Shown here piece after piece: positions 1 to 6,749 of a DNA stretch of 7,725 nucleotides (its first letter is position 1; every line of letters begins with the position of its first letter). A model generated the notes under the pieces. The model was not told where the DNA came from, made no database searches, and was given only the letters and a program-made list of their open reading frames with translations. The stretch is from an uncultured Pseudomonadota bacterium (GTDB taxonomy: Bacteria; Pseudomonadota; Gammaproteobacteria; Steroidobacterales; Steroidobacteraceae): assembly GCA_903890265.1 (NCBI GenBank), contig CAITAM010000298.1:1-7725 (forward strand). Direction: 5' to 3'. The position numbers and the translations under genes were made by a program.

Positions 1-1069
1 CACGGTCGACGCGGGCTGCGTCCTCGCCGACGTGCCGCGGGCCGCCAGCGAGGCGGGGCGCCTGCTGGCGCGGTCCCTCGGCTCCGAGGGCACCTGCCAG
101 ATCGGTGGCACGCTGTCGACCAACGCCGGCGGCACGTCCGTGCTTCGCTACGGCATGATGCGCGAGCAGGTGCTGGGACTTGAAGTCGTCCTGCCCGACG
201 GTCGGCTGCTGAATCAGCTGTCGGCGCTGCGCAAGGACAACACGGGTTACGACGTCAAGCAGTGGTTCCTTGGCGCCGAGGGTACGCTCGGCATCATCAC
301 GGGCGCCTGCCTCAAGCTGCGCCCCCTGCCGCACAGCACGCTGACGGCCATGGCAGGCATCGAGGGCCTCGCCGCCGCGGTGCGCCTCCTCAGCCGCCTG
401 CGCGACGCCTTCGGCGAGTCGGTGACGGCCTTCGAATACCTGCCGGCGGTCGCTGTCGAGCTCGCCCGCCGGCACGTGCCCGGCGCGCGGCTGGCGCTCA
501 CGGAGCCGGCGCCGGCCTACGTCCTGATCGAAGTCGACGGTGCCGACACGCCGGCCGGTCACGAACGCCTGCTCGCGGCGCTCGATTCCGCGCAGGAGAT
601 CGCCGTGGCGCAGTCGCTTGATCAGGCGCAGGCCATGTGGTTCCTGCGCGAGCACATTCCCGAGGCGCAGAAACGCGAGGGAGCCTCGTTGAAGCACGAC
701 GTCGCACTGCCGATCGCACGCCTCGCCGACTTCACGGCCGCCGCGGCACGCAGGCTCGATGCACTCGTCCCGGGGGCCCGCGTCGTGGCCTACGGACACG
801 TCGGCGACGGCAACCTGCACTTCAACCTGTCACCGCGGCCGGGTGACAGCGGCGGTGAGCTCCTGGCGGCGGAGCACGCCGTGCGCCGTGCCGTGCACGA
901 TCTGGTCGCCGAGTTCGGCGGCAGCTTCAGCGCCGAGCACGGCATCGGCCGTCTCAAGGTCGACGAGCTCGAGCGTTACGAGGACCCGGTCGCCCTCGAT
1001 CTCATGCGCGCCCTGAAGCGGGCGATCGATCCGCAGGGCATCATGAATCCGGGCAAAGTGCTGCGCTGA
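1..1069 (+). CDS. FAD-binding oxidoreductase, GlcD / D-2-hydroxyglutarate dehydrogenase-like (5' partial)
   Basis: The gene enters from the left edge; the reading frame is open from base 2, giving about 355 visible residues. The family is usually about 460-470 residues, so roughly the first 110, including the start of the FAD (PCMH-type) domain, are missing. Visible FAD-domain motifs are IGGTLSTNAGG (101-133), LRKDNTGYD and the GAEGTLGIIT block. The C-terminal FAD-oxidase domain carries GHVGDGNLH (794-820) and SAEHGIG (glutamate codon 935-937), whose His, His and Glu match the metal/substrate-binding residues of human D2HGDH. An Arg in LREH (647-649) and a Lys in LKHD (692-694) match its substrate-carboxylate ligands. 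The end, PQGIMNPGKVL, is typical. The family oxidises D-2-hydroxyacids by FAD and passes electrons to a flavoprotein or quinone acceptor. The exact substrate (D-2-hydroxyglutarate, D-lactate, glycolate or another) cannot be read from the sequence. It is followed two bases later by the acetyltransferase gene. Confidence 0.93.
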   Translation, partial: TVDAGCVLADVPRAASEAGRLLARSLGSEGTCQIGGTLSTNAGGTSVLRYGMMREQVLGLEVVLPDGRLLNQLSALRKDNTGYDVKQWFLGAEGTLGIITGACLKLRPLPHSTLTAMAGIEGLAAAVRLLSRLRDAFGESVTAFEYLPAVAVELARRHVPGARLALTEPAPAYVLIEVDGADTPAGHERLLAALDSAQEIAVAQSLDQAQAMWFLREHIPEAQKREGASLKHDVALPIARLADFTAAAARRLDALVPGARVVAYGHVGDGNLHFNLSPRPGDSGGELLAAEHAVRRAVHDLVAEFGGSFSAEHGIGRLKVDELERYEDPVALDLMRALKRAIDPQGIMNPGKVLR

Positions 1070-1071
1070 CG

Positions 1072-1650
1072 GTGGCGACACTCACCCTGCCGATCGTCAC
1101 CCCGCGACTGCTGTTGCGCGACTTCGGGCCGGACGACCTCGAGGCGGTCAGGCGCTACGCGCTCGACCCAAGGGTGCTGGAACACACGCTGACCGAACTG
1201 CGCAGCGAACACGAGCTCACGGCCCACTTCACCGGCGTCCTGAACGCGCGCACCCGCCGCCCGCGCCGGGCATTCGAGCTGGCCGTCGTGGTGCGCCGCA
1301 GCGGCGCACTGATCGGCACCTGCGAGTTGGCCCGGGGCGTCGGTGGCACGGTCGAACTGGGCTACCTGCTCGCCCGTCGCTACTGGGGCCGGGGCTACGG
1401 CACGGAAGTCGCCGTGGCCCTGCGCGAGGCGGCGTTCAGCGAGCTTCGTGCCGAGCGGCTGCGCGCCCTGATCGCCGTCGAGAACGAGCGGTCACGGGCG
1501 GTGCTGGTGAAGGCCGGACTGCGCTGGGCGGCCCTGCGCCGGCGCCACGCCCACGCCAAGGGCCGCTACTGGGACTGCGACGAGTACGAACTCGAGCGAC
1601 GCGACTGGTCGGCACCGGGCGGCGCGCTGGCGCCGCCCGGCCGACGCTGA
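1072..1650 (+). CDS. GNAT family N-acetyltransferase (RimJ/RimL type)
   Basis: This encodes 192 residues, normal for the Acetyltransf_3/RimJ-RimL group of GNAT enzymes, which move an acetyl group from acetyl-CoA to an amine. The N-terminus (TPRLLLRDF, residues 10-18) is the standard first strand of this group. The pyrophosphate-binding motif A is R-x-x-G-x-G within RRYWGRGYG (102-110), followed by TEVAVALREAAF as the helix after the loop. Residues 135-146 (VENERSRAVLVK) resemble the usual N-x-x-S-x-x-V-x-x-K/E-x-G motif B, ending KAGLRW. The last dozen residues are a Pro/Gly/Ala tail. The GTG start lies two bases after the stop of the preceding gene, with no clear Shine-Dalgarno sequence, which suggests translational coupling. 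The substrate is unknown: RimJ/RimL homologues modify ribosomal protein N-termini, but most such orphan members act on small molecules or unidentified amines. Confidence 0.9.
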   Translation: MATLTLPIVTPRLLLRDFGPDDLEAVRRYALDPRVLEHTLTELRSEHELTAHFTGVLNARTRRPRRAFELAVVVRRSGALIGTCELARGVGGTVELGYLLARRYWGRGYGTEVAVALREAAFSELRAERLRALIAVENERSRAVLVKAGLRWAALRRRHAHAKGRYWDCDEYELERRDWSAPGGALAPPGRR

Positions 1651-1733
1651 GCAGCGCCCGAGGTTGCAGGCCGCCACCCCTTTCCCCATGATCATCGGGG
1701 GCGGCCGCCGTGACTCACGGGGATGGAAATTCG
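1651..1733 (+). promoter_or_regulatory. 83-base intergenic region with inverted repeat and weak promoter candidate
   Basis: A perfect 7-base inverted repeat, GGCCGCC (1669-1675) and GGCGGCC (1700-1706), can be extended inward by pairing C-runs (1677-1680 or 1684-1687) with the G-run 1697-1700. The loop contains the self-complementary octamer ATGATCAT (1688-1695). No T-tract follows, so a classical intrinsic terminator is unlikely. A weak sigma70-like pair, TTGCAG (1664-1669) and CATGAT (1687-1692) with a 17-base spacer, sits in the same place. The repeat may therefore be an operator or an mRNA 5' structure for the DUF748 gene. All functional readings are inference. Confidence 0.35.
1719..1727 (+). 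promoter_or_regulatory. Shine-Dalgarno region deciding the DUF748 start
   Basis: GGGGATGGA is purine-rich and ends six bases before the ATG at 1734. It lies inside the alternative reading from GTG at 1710, whose eight extra residues (MTHGDGNS) look non-native before a signal-anchor. This favours 1734 as the true start. Confidence 0.6.
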
Positions 1734-4724
1734 ATGGCGAACAGGGCAACGGCGTTGAAATGGGCGGCGATTCCGCTCGGACTGGTGGCCCTGTACGCGG
1801 CACTTGGCTTTCTGCTGCTGCCTAAGCTCCTGTCGCGCGCCGTCACGAGCTACGCGCACGACACGCTCAAGCGCGATGCCCACCTCGGCGCCGTCAGCGT
1901 CAATCCCTTCACGCTTGACGTTACGGCCGGCGATTTTACGCTGAACGACGCCGACGGGACGCCGATGGCGCACTTTGACCGGCTGCACGTCAGGGCAAGC
2001 CTGCTGTCCTCGATCGCCCGTCGCGGCGCGACCCTGACGGCCGTCGAGCTGGACGGCCTGAAGGCGAAGGCCGTGCGCCACGCCGATGGCACGGTCAACC
2101 TCGTCGAGATCATTCCGCCGAGCAAGGACAAGAACGCGCCCCTGCCCCGCGCTTACGTCGATGCTTTCACGCTCACGGGCGCGGAACTTGCCGTACGGGA
2201 CGAGGCGCGCCACGAACCGCTGGAGCTCGTCTTCCGACCGGTCAGCTTCGAACTCAGGAACTTCTCGACACTCGGTGAAGCCAACCAGTACGGTTTCAAG
2301 GCCGAGACGCCGCGCGGCGAGTCGATCGAGTGGCACGGCACCTTCGCCCTCGCGCCGGTGAAGTCAGCGGGCCATTTCGCGCTGGACCGGGTCGTTGCGG
2401 CGACCATCTCGCAGGTCGGGCTCGACCTCCTGCCTCTGGACATCACGACGGGCCTGCTCGCCGTCGATGGCGACTATGACCTTGCTGCCGTGGGCGAGCA
2501 GACGTCCCTGCGCGTCGACCTCAAGAAAATCGAGCTGCGCGATGTCGGGCTTCGCGCCCGGAACGAGACGGCCGACTGGGTCACGCTGCCCCTGGTATCG
2601 ATCGAGAATACGAAAATCGACCTGCAGGCGCAGACGGTTGACGTGGCGCGCGTGCGTCTTGAGCGTGCCCGGGTCACGGCATGGCTCGGTCCCGACGGCG
2701 CACTGAACCTCGCCAAGCTCTACAGCACGAAAGCCGCGCCCGCCGAAGCCGCGCCGAAGGACCGCATTGAGAAGCCGTGGAAGGTGTCGGTACCCCGCAT
2801 CGAGCTCGCCGCCGCGGACGTCCGTTTCGAGGATCGCAAACCGCGCACGCCGCTCGCGCTGCACGTGGCCCCGATCGACGTGACCGTCACGGATCTGCGG
2901 ATCCCCTTGGCCGGCAAGCTGGGGCTCGAGGCGAGCGCCACCATCAACGACCATGCGCGACTTCATGTCACGGGACCCGTCGCCGTCGCGCCGGTGGATG
3001 CGTCACTCAAAGTGAAGCTGCGTGACTTCGGGTTGCCCCTGCTGCAACCCTACGTCGATGGAATGACGCTCCTCAGCGTGGACAAGGGCACGGTGAACGC
3101 GACGCTCGACGTCGACTACGGCGCCCATGTCGGGCCGGCAGCGTCCGCGCTGCCGCTGAAGGTCAGGGGAGAGGTCGAGGTGCACGGCCTGCGGACCAAG
3201 GACAAGCCGCTCGGCGAGGATTTCATCAACTGGCGGCTGCTGGCCCTCAGGGGCATCGAGATGCAGGGAGACCCGCTGTCGGTCGCCGTCAACGAAGTCG
3301 TCGTGACCGAACCCTACGCCAAGGTGGTGATCGCGGAAAACCGAACCACCAACATCGCCGCGGTCCTCGGCACCAAACCCGAGCCGGCGACCGACGGGGC
3401 GGCGCTACCGCCGCGGGCCGAGGCGCGACCAGCCGGGAAGGCGCCGTCGAAGGCATCGTCTAAGGCGTCGTCGAAGGCGCCGGCCAAGGCAGCACCGCCG
3501 CCCGAACTGCCGTACTCGGTGAAACTGGTGCGCATCGAGGACGGCTCGATGAATTTCGCGGACTTCTCGGTTACCCCGAAGTTCCAGTCGGGCATCCAGG
3601 GCCTCGCCGGGGCCATCAAGGGCATTTCCGGCAAACCCGGGACGAAGGCGCAGATTGCCCTGACCGGCAAGGTTGACCGGTACGCCCCGGTACACATCGA
3701 TGGCCAGATGAACGTGCTCTCCGTCGAGAGCTACACCGACATCAAGCTTGGTTTTCGCAACCTCGAACTCACGACCTTCTCGCCCTACTCGGGCAAGTTC
3801 GCCGGCTACCGGGTCGAGAAGGGCAAGATGTCGGTGGACTTCAGCTACCACATCCAGAACCGCCAGCTCGATGCCCGCCACCACCTGATTCTTGATCAGC
3901 TGGAGCTCGGCGAGAAGGTGGACAGCAAGGAAGCGACGGGACTGCCGGTCAAGCTGGCGATTGCCCTGCTCAAGGACGGTAACGGGGTGATCGATCTCGA
4001 CGTGCCGGTGAACGGCAGCCTCGATGATCCGCAGTTCCGCGTCTGGCCCGTCATCTGGAAGGTCCTTGGCAACCTCGTGACGAAGATCGTGACGTCGCCC
4101 TTCAAGCTGCTCGGCTCCCTGTTCGGTGGCGGCAGCTCACCCGAGGTCATCACCTTCCAGCCGGGCAGTGCGGAGCTCGACAGCGGTGCGATGGGCCAGA
4201 TCGAGACCCTGAAGAAGGGACTTGCCGCGCGCCCTGCGCTCAAGCTCGATATACCGATGGTGTCTTGTCAGGACGCCGACAGCGCGGCACTCACCGACAG
4301 TGCCTGGTCTGCCAAGTCCCGCGATCTCGCGCGCGCGCAGCTCGCAGCGGGCCATCGTGGCAAGCGCAGCCAGCCGGTCGGCGACGACGAGGTCGATTCG
4401 CTGCTGGCCGACGCGCCGCGCTATCGCAAACTGCTGGAGGAGGCCTACCGGGCCGCGCACGGCGCCGCGCCCGTGCTGCCGCCGCCGGCGCCCGACGCCG
4501 ATGCGGACGAGGCCGCCGCCAGCTGGCTGGAGTCGCAGCTGAAGGCCGGCAGCGCCCCACCGCCGACCGCCCTCCCGGCGCTCGCGCGGTCCCGCGCCGA
4601 AGCGGTCGAGCGCGGCCTGCTGGATGGCAGTGGCATCGATCCCGCGCGCATCTTCCTCACCACCGACAAGGGCAGCGACTGCAAGGACCCCGCCTTCGTC
4701 CCGATGCGCCTCGCGCTCAAATAG
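1734..4724 (+). CDS. DUF748 domain protein, AsmA-like envelope protein with OmpA-like C-terminus
   Basis: This 996-residue protein starts with a short basic segment and one hydrophobic helix (about residues 10-29), predicting an inner-membrane anchor with the rest in the periplasm. Next comes the block VNPFTLDVTAGDF followed by DGTPMAHFDRLHV, the hallmark opening of DUF748 proteins, and then long alternating beta-strand repeats as in the AsmA/YhdP/TamB group. A low-complexity Lys-Ala-Ser/Pro linker lies at 569-588. The best conserved block is about 734-801, from GLPVKLAIALLKDGNGVIDL to the FKLLGSLFGGG end. From about 804 the pattern VITFQPGSAELD, then LARSRAEAVERGLL and DPARIFL, resembles an OmpA-like fold with a long insert. 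The protein has only two cysteines, 845 and 983, both in this last part. AsmA-like relatives are implicated in lipid transport or outer-membrane biogenesis; a similar role here is inference. The gene may have its own promoter in the preceding gap and ends two bases from convergent tesB. Confidence 0.9.
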   Translation: MANRATALKWAAIPLGLVALYAALGFLLLPKLLSRAVTSYAHDTLKRDAHLGAVSVNPFTLDVTAGDFTLNDADGTPMAHFDRLHVRASLLSSIARRGATLTAVELDGLKAKAVRHADGTVNLVEIIPPSKDKNAPLPRAYVDAFTLTGAELAVRDEARHEPLELVFRPVSFELRNFSTLGEANQYGFKAETPRGESIEWHGTFALAPVKSAGHFALDRVVAATISQVGLDLLPLDITTGLLAVDGDYDLAAVGEQTSLRVDLKKIELRDVGLRARNETADWVTLPLVSIENTKIDLQAQTVDVARVRLERARVTAWLGPDGALNLAKLYSTKAAPAEAAPKDRIEKPWKVSVPRIELAAADVRFEDRKPRTPLALHVAPIDVTVTDLRIPLAGKLGLEASATINDHARLHVTGPVAVAPVDASLKVKLRDFGLPLLQPYVDGMTLLSVDKGTVNATLDVDYGAHVGPAASALPLKVRGEVEVHGLRTKDKPLGEDFINWRLLALRGIEMQGDPLSVAVNEVVVTEPYAKVVIAENRTTNIAAVLGTKPEPATDGAALPPRAEARPAGKAPSKASSKASSKAPAKAAPPPELPYSVKLVRIEDGSMNFADFSVTPKFQSGIQGLAGAIKGISGKPGTKAQIALTGKVDRYAPVHIDGQMNVLSVESYTDIKLGFRNLELTTFSPYSGKFAGYRVEKGKMSVDFSYHIQNRQLDARHHLILDQLELGEKVDSKEATGLPVKLAIALLKDGNGVIDLDVPVNGSLDDPQFRVWPVIWKVLGNLVTKIVTSPFKLLGSLFGGGSSPEVITFQPGSAELDSGAMGQIETLKKGLAARPALKLDIPMVSCQDADSAALTDSAWSAKSRDLARAQLAAGHRGKRSQPVGDDEVDSLLADAPRYRKLLEEAYRAAHGAAPVLPPPAPDADADEAAASWLESQLKAGSAPPPTALPALARSRAEAVERGLLDGSGIDPARIFLTTDKGSDCKDPAFVPMRLALK
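3438..3497 (+). repeat. Five degenerate 12-base tandem repeats coding a Lys-Ala-rich linker
   Basis: Five consecutive 12-base units (3438, 3450, 3462, 3474 and 3486) each begin AAG GC(G/A) and encode K-A-x-x with x = Ser, Pro or Ala. They sit in frame inside the DUF748 gene between two beta-rich parts. The unit is divisible by three, so copy-number change would alter linker length without a frameshift. Confidence 0.7.
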
Positions 4725-4733
4725 CGCTAGCGC
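4722..4733. other. Palindromic convergent stop codons
   Basis: The TAG of the DUF748 gene (4722-4724) and the reverse-strand TAG of tesB (4727-4729) form the perfect palindrome TAGCGCTA, overlapped by the perfect 10-base palindrome GCGCTAGCGC (4724-4733). Only two bases separate the genes, so no dedicated intergenic terminator exists. Any terminator must lie inside the opposing gene, or transcription ends by Rho. Confidence 0.6.
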
Positions 4734-5605
4734 AGGCGCATCAGCCCTTCCTGGGCAGTGCTCGCGCACAGGCGGCCGTCCGCCGAGTAGATCGCACCGC
4801 GCGCGAAGCCGCGCGCGCCTGACGCGCTCGGGCTGTCGGCGACGTACAGCAGCCACTCGTCCACGCGGCAGGGCCGGTGAAACCAGATGGCGTGATCGAT
4901 GCTCGCCATCTGCAGCCTTCGCGAATCGGGCGCGTGTGGCAGCAGTGCGGTATCAACAAAGTTGGCATCCGACGCGTAGGCCAGGATCGCGCGATGCAGG
5001 TCCGGGTCATCACTCGGCAGGCGGCCGACCGTGCGAAACCACGTCCGTTTCAGCGCCGGCCTCGGGGTCGGATCGAGAAAGCTCGGCAGGTCGACGAGCC
5101 GGTATTCGAACGGACGCTTGTGCTCGAGGAGGCGCGCCGCGAAGGGCGCTACGCGGTCGGGATTCGCCTGAAGCAGTGCCTCGAAGTCCGGCAGCGCATC
5201 GGGTGGCGGCACCTCGGGCATCGGCGTTTCGTGCTCGAGGCCCGGCTCGTCGACCTGGAACGAAGCGGACAGATGGAAGATCTGCTCGCCGTGCTGGATG
5301 GCAACCACGCGTCGTGAGGAGAAACTCTTGCCGTCGCGGCTACGGTCCACGTCGTAGACGATCGGCGCGTTGAAATCGCCGGGCCGCAGGAAATACGCGT
5401 GCAGCGAGTGGCAGCGGCGCCCCTCGATCGTGCGCATGGCGGCCACGAGCGCCTGACCGAGCACCTGGCCACCGTAGACTTGCGGCGTGCCGATATCACG
5501 GCTTTCACCCCGGAAAAGATTAACCTCGAGCGGCTCAAGCTGCAGCAGCCGCAGCAGATCCGCGAGGCGCTGATCGAGCGCCACTGGCGTCGTGCTGTCG
5601 CTCAA
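4727..5605 (-). CDS. tesB: Acyl-CoA thioesterase II
   Basis: This 292-residue protein (E. coli TesB is 286) hydrolyses acyl-CoA to free fatty acid and CoA in the cytoplasm, using two fused hot-dog domains. Conserved landmarks in order are NLFRG, QVYGGQVLGQAL, HSLHAYFLRPGD, a DGKSFSSRRVVAIQ stretch, YASDANF, ASIDHAIWFHRP, SASGARGF and AQEGLMR. The E. coli catalytic Asp204-Thr228-Gln278 set corresponds to Asp213, Ser235 and Gln285. Ser for Thr keeps the hydroxyl and is conservative. The chosen start is TTG at 5605-5603, which overlaps the stop of the upstream reductase as TTGA and gives the natural-looking N-terminus MSDSTTPVALD. A GTG at 5584-5582 would give 285 residues and aligns equally well with TesB; neither has a strong Shine-Dalgarno. 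It is co-directional with the reductase and probably in one transcript. Confidence 0.94.
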   Translation of the reverse strand: MSDSTTPVALDQRLADLLRLLQLEPLEVNLFRGESRDIGTPQVYGGQVLGQALVAAMRTIEGRRCHSLHAYFLRPGDFNAPIVYDVDRSRDGKSFSSRRVVAIQHGEQIFHLSASFQVDEPGLEHETPMPEVPPPDALPDFEALLQANPDRVAPFAARLLEHKRPFEYRLVDLPSFLDPTPRPALKRTWFRTVGRLPSDDPDLHRAILAYASDANFVDTALLPHAPDSRRLQMASIDHAIWFHRPCRVDEWLLYVADSPSASGARGFARGAIYSADGRLCASTAQEGLMRLR

Positions 5606-6660
5606 GACTCGGCCACGCCGAGCCGCTTCTGCATCACGGGACTGGTGGTCGTGTACTGCAGGAACTGCTTCTTGTCCGGATACAGCCAGGCCTGGACGCC
5701 GAACGCCGCGAGCGCGGCCTCGTGGAAACCGGACAGGATGAGCTTTTTCTTGCCGGGATAGGTATTGATGTCGCCCACCGCGAAAATGCCGGGCTCGCTG
5801 GTCTGGAACTTCTCGGTATCGACCTTCAGTGCCTTCTTTTCGAGTTCGAGACCCCATTCGGCGATCGGTCCCAGTTTCGGGTGCAGCCCAAAGAAGGCAA
5901 GTACGTGGTCGCAGGCCACAGCCTCGGTGCTGCCGTCGGGCGCCTGCACGAGCGCCCCCGTGACCTTGCCGTGGGCGATCTCGAGCGACTGGACGGTTCC
6001 GGTCAAGTGGCGGATGCGGCCGGCGCCTGCCAGCGCCTGCATCTGCGCAACGCTCGCGGGTGCGGCCCGAAACTCGTTACGCCGGTGCGCGAGCGTGACC
6101 TGGGACGCCGTCTCGGCGAAGGCCAGTGTCCAGTCGAGTGCGGAATCGCCGCCGCCAAGGATCAGCAGCCGCTGGCCGGCAAAGGCGGCGGCATCGCGCA
6201 CCCGGTAGTGGATCTGGCTGCCCTCGAAGTCCGCGGCGCCATCCACGACGAGGCGCCGCGGCTGGAACGAACCGACGCCACCGGCAATGATGACGGCACC
6301 GGCATCAAAGCGCGTGCCCGCGGAGGTCGCGACGTCGAAACGTCGCCCGCCCGGCTGGCGCGCCAGCGACACGACTTCCTGGCCGAGGTGGAATTCCGCG
6401 GCGAACGGCTTGATCTGTGCCTGCAGCCGGTCGATGAGTTCCTGCGCACCGCAGACGGGCAGCGCCGGGATGTCATAGATCGGCTTGTCCGGGTAGAGCT
6501 CCGTGCACTGGCCGCCGGCCGCGGCAAGGGTATCGACGACGTGCGCCTTGAGGCCGAGGAGCCCCAGCTCGAAGACCTGAAAAAGGCCGCACGGCCCTGC
6601 CCCGATAATGACGACGTCCGCGACGATCGCCGCACCGGCCGTTGCACTCGTGTCGGTCAC
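5602..6660 (-). CDS. Type-2 ferredoxin/flavodoxin-NADP+ reductase (thioredoxin-reductase-like)
   Basis: This 352-residue cytoplasmic flavoenzyme is expected to pass electrons between NADPH and ferredoxin or flavodoxin. The FAD Rossmann motif is GAGPCG (20-25), with acidic Asp43 at the end of the second strand, then GGQCTELYPDKPIYDIP (49-65). The NADP domain has GGGDSA (169-174) and HRR (192-194), the arginines typical of 2'-phosphate recognition, hence NADPH rather than NADH. The FAD-domain return motif is GIFAVGD followed by the PGKKKLI segment. The CxxC disulfide that defines thioredoxin reductase is absent. The C-terminal extension, YTTTSPVMQKRLGV (about 336-349), is characteristic of the type-2 FNR group (YumC and Rhodopseudomonas FNR relatives). 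The start is GTG with AGGGG (6671-6667) six bases upstream. A generic NAD(P)H oxidoreductase role is the alternative; no ferredoxin gene is in view. It is followed by overlapping tesB. Confidence 0.92.
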   Translation of the reverse strand: MTDTSATAGAAIVADVVIIGAGPCGLFQVFELGLLGLKAHVVDTLAAAGGQCTELYPDKPIYDIPALPVCGAQELIDRLQAQIKPFAAEFHLGQEVVSLARQPGGRRFDVATSAGTRFDAGAVIIAGGVGSFQPRRLVVDGAADFEGSQIHYRVRDAAAFAGQRLLILGGGDSALDWTLAFAETASQVTLAHRRNEFRAAPASVAQMQALAGAGRIRHLTGTVQSLEIAHGKVTGALVQAPDGSTEAVACDHVLAFFGLHPKLGPIAEWGLELEKKALKVDTEKFQTSEPGIFAVGDINTYPGKKKLILSGFHEAALAAFGVQAWLYPDKKQFLQYTTTSPVMQKRLGVAES

Positions 6661-6666
6661 TCTCCA

Positions 6667-6671
6667 CCCCT
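6667..6671 (-). promoter_or_regulatory. Shine-Dalgarno for the ferredoxin-NADP reductase
   Basis: On the reverse strand AGGGG lies six bases before the GTG start at 6660, supporting this non-ATG start. A second purine run, GGAGA, abuts the start codon but is too close to act well. Confidence 0.6.
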
Positions 6672-6692
6672 GTTGACTCGATTCCGGCCCGT

Positions 6693-6698
6693 ATTCTA
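6693..6698 (-). promoter_or_regulatory. Candidate -10 element for the reductase-tesB unit
   Basis: The reverse strand reads TAGAAT, five of six matches to TATAAT, about 33 bases before the GTG start. This would give a 5' leader of roughly 26 bases that includes the Shine-Dalgarno. No recognisable -35 hexamer is found 16-18 bases upstream, so the promoter is either weak or activator-dependent. Confidence 0.4.
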
Positions 6699-6733
6699 CA
6701 CCGCGGGCCCACCCACCCGCCGCCAGCCGCGCC

Positions 6734-6742
6734 TGCTAGCAT
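6734..6742 (+). promoter_or_regulatory. Candidate extended -10 for the XdhC gene (leaderless)
   Basis: TGCTAGCAT fits the extended -10 form TGn-TAnnAT. Its last base is seven before the ATG at 6750, so the expected transcription start falls on or next to the A of the ATG. There is no Shine-Dalgarno: the bases before the start read TTCGGGCC. No -35 hexamer is evident. Confidence 0.45.
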
Positions 6743-6749
6743 TCGGGCC

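Noticed and set aside
1669..1706. Intrinsic terminator after the acetyltransferase gene
   Set aside because: The hairpin is plausible but is not followed by a T-tract; the next bases are GCCGTGACTCAC.
1710..1733. GTG at 1710 as start of the DUF748 protein
   Set aside because: The ATG at 1734 has a well-placed Shine-Dalgarno and directly precedes a normal signal-anchor; the extra eight residues contain that Shine-Dalgarno sequence.
4137..4856. Reverse open frame of 239 codons spanning the end of the DUF748 gene and the end of tesB
   Set aside because: It is antisense to the conserved DUF748 end and out of frame with tesB; composition is Arg/Ala-rich and no motif is seen.
5606..5857. Extension of tesB upstream to an ATG at 5857
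   Set aside because: The extra 84 codons lie over the reductase C-terminal coding region in another frame and have no similarity to TesB N-termini.
6673..6697. Forward TTGACT with TATTCT as a sigma70 promoter for the XdhC gene
   Set aside because: The spacer is only 13 bases, too short for sigma70; the extended -10 at 6734 is better placed.
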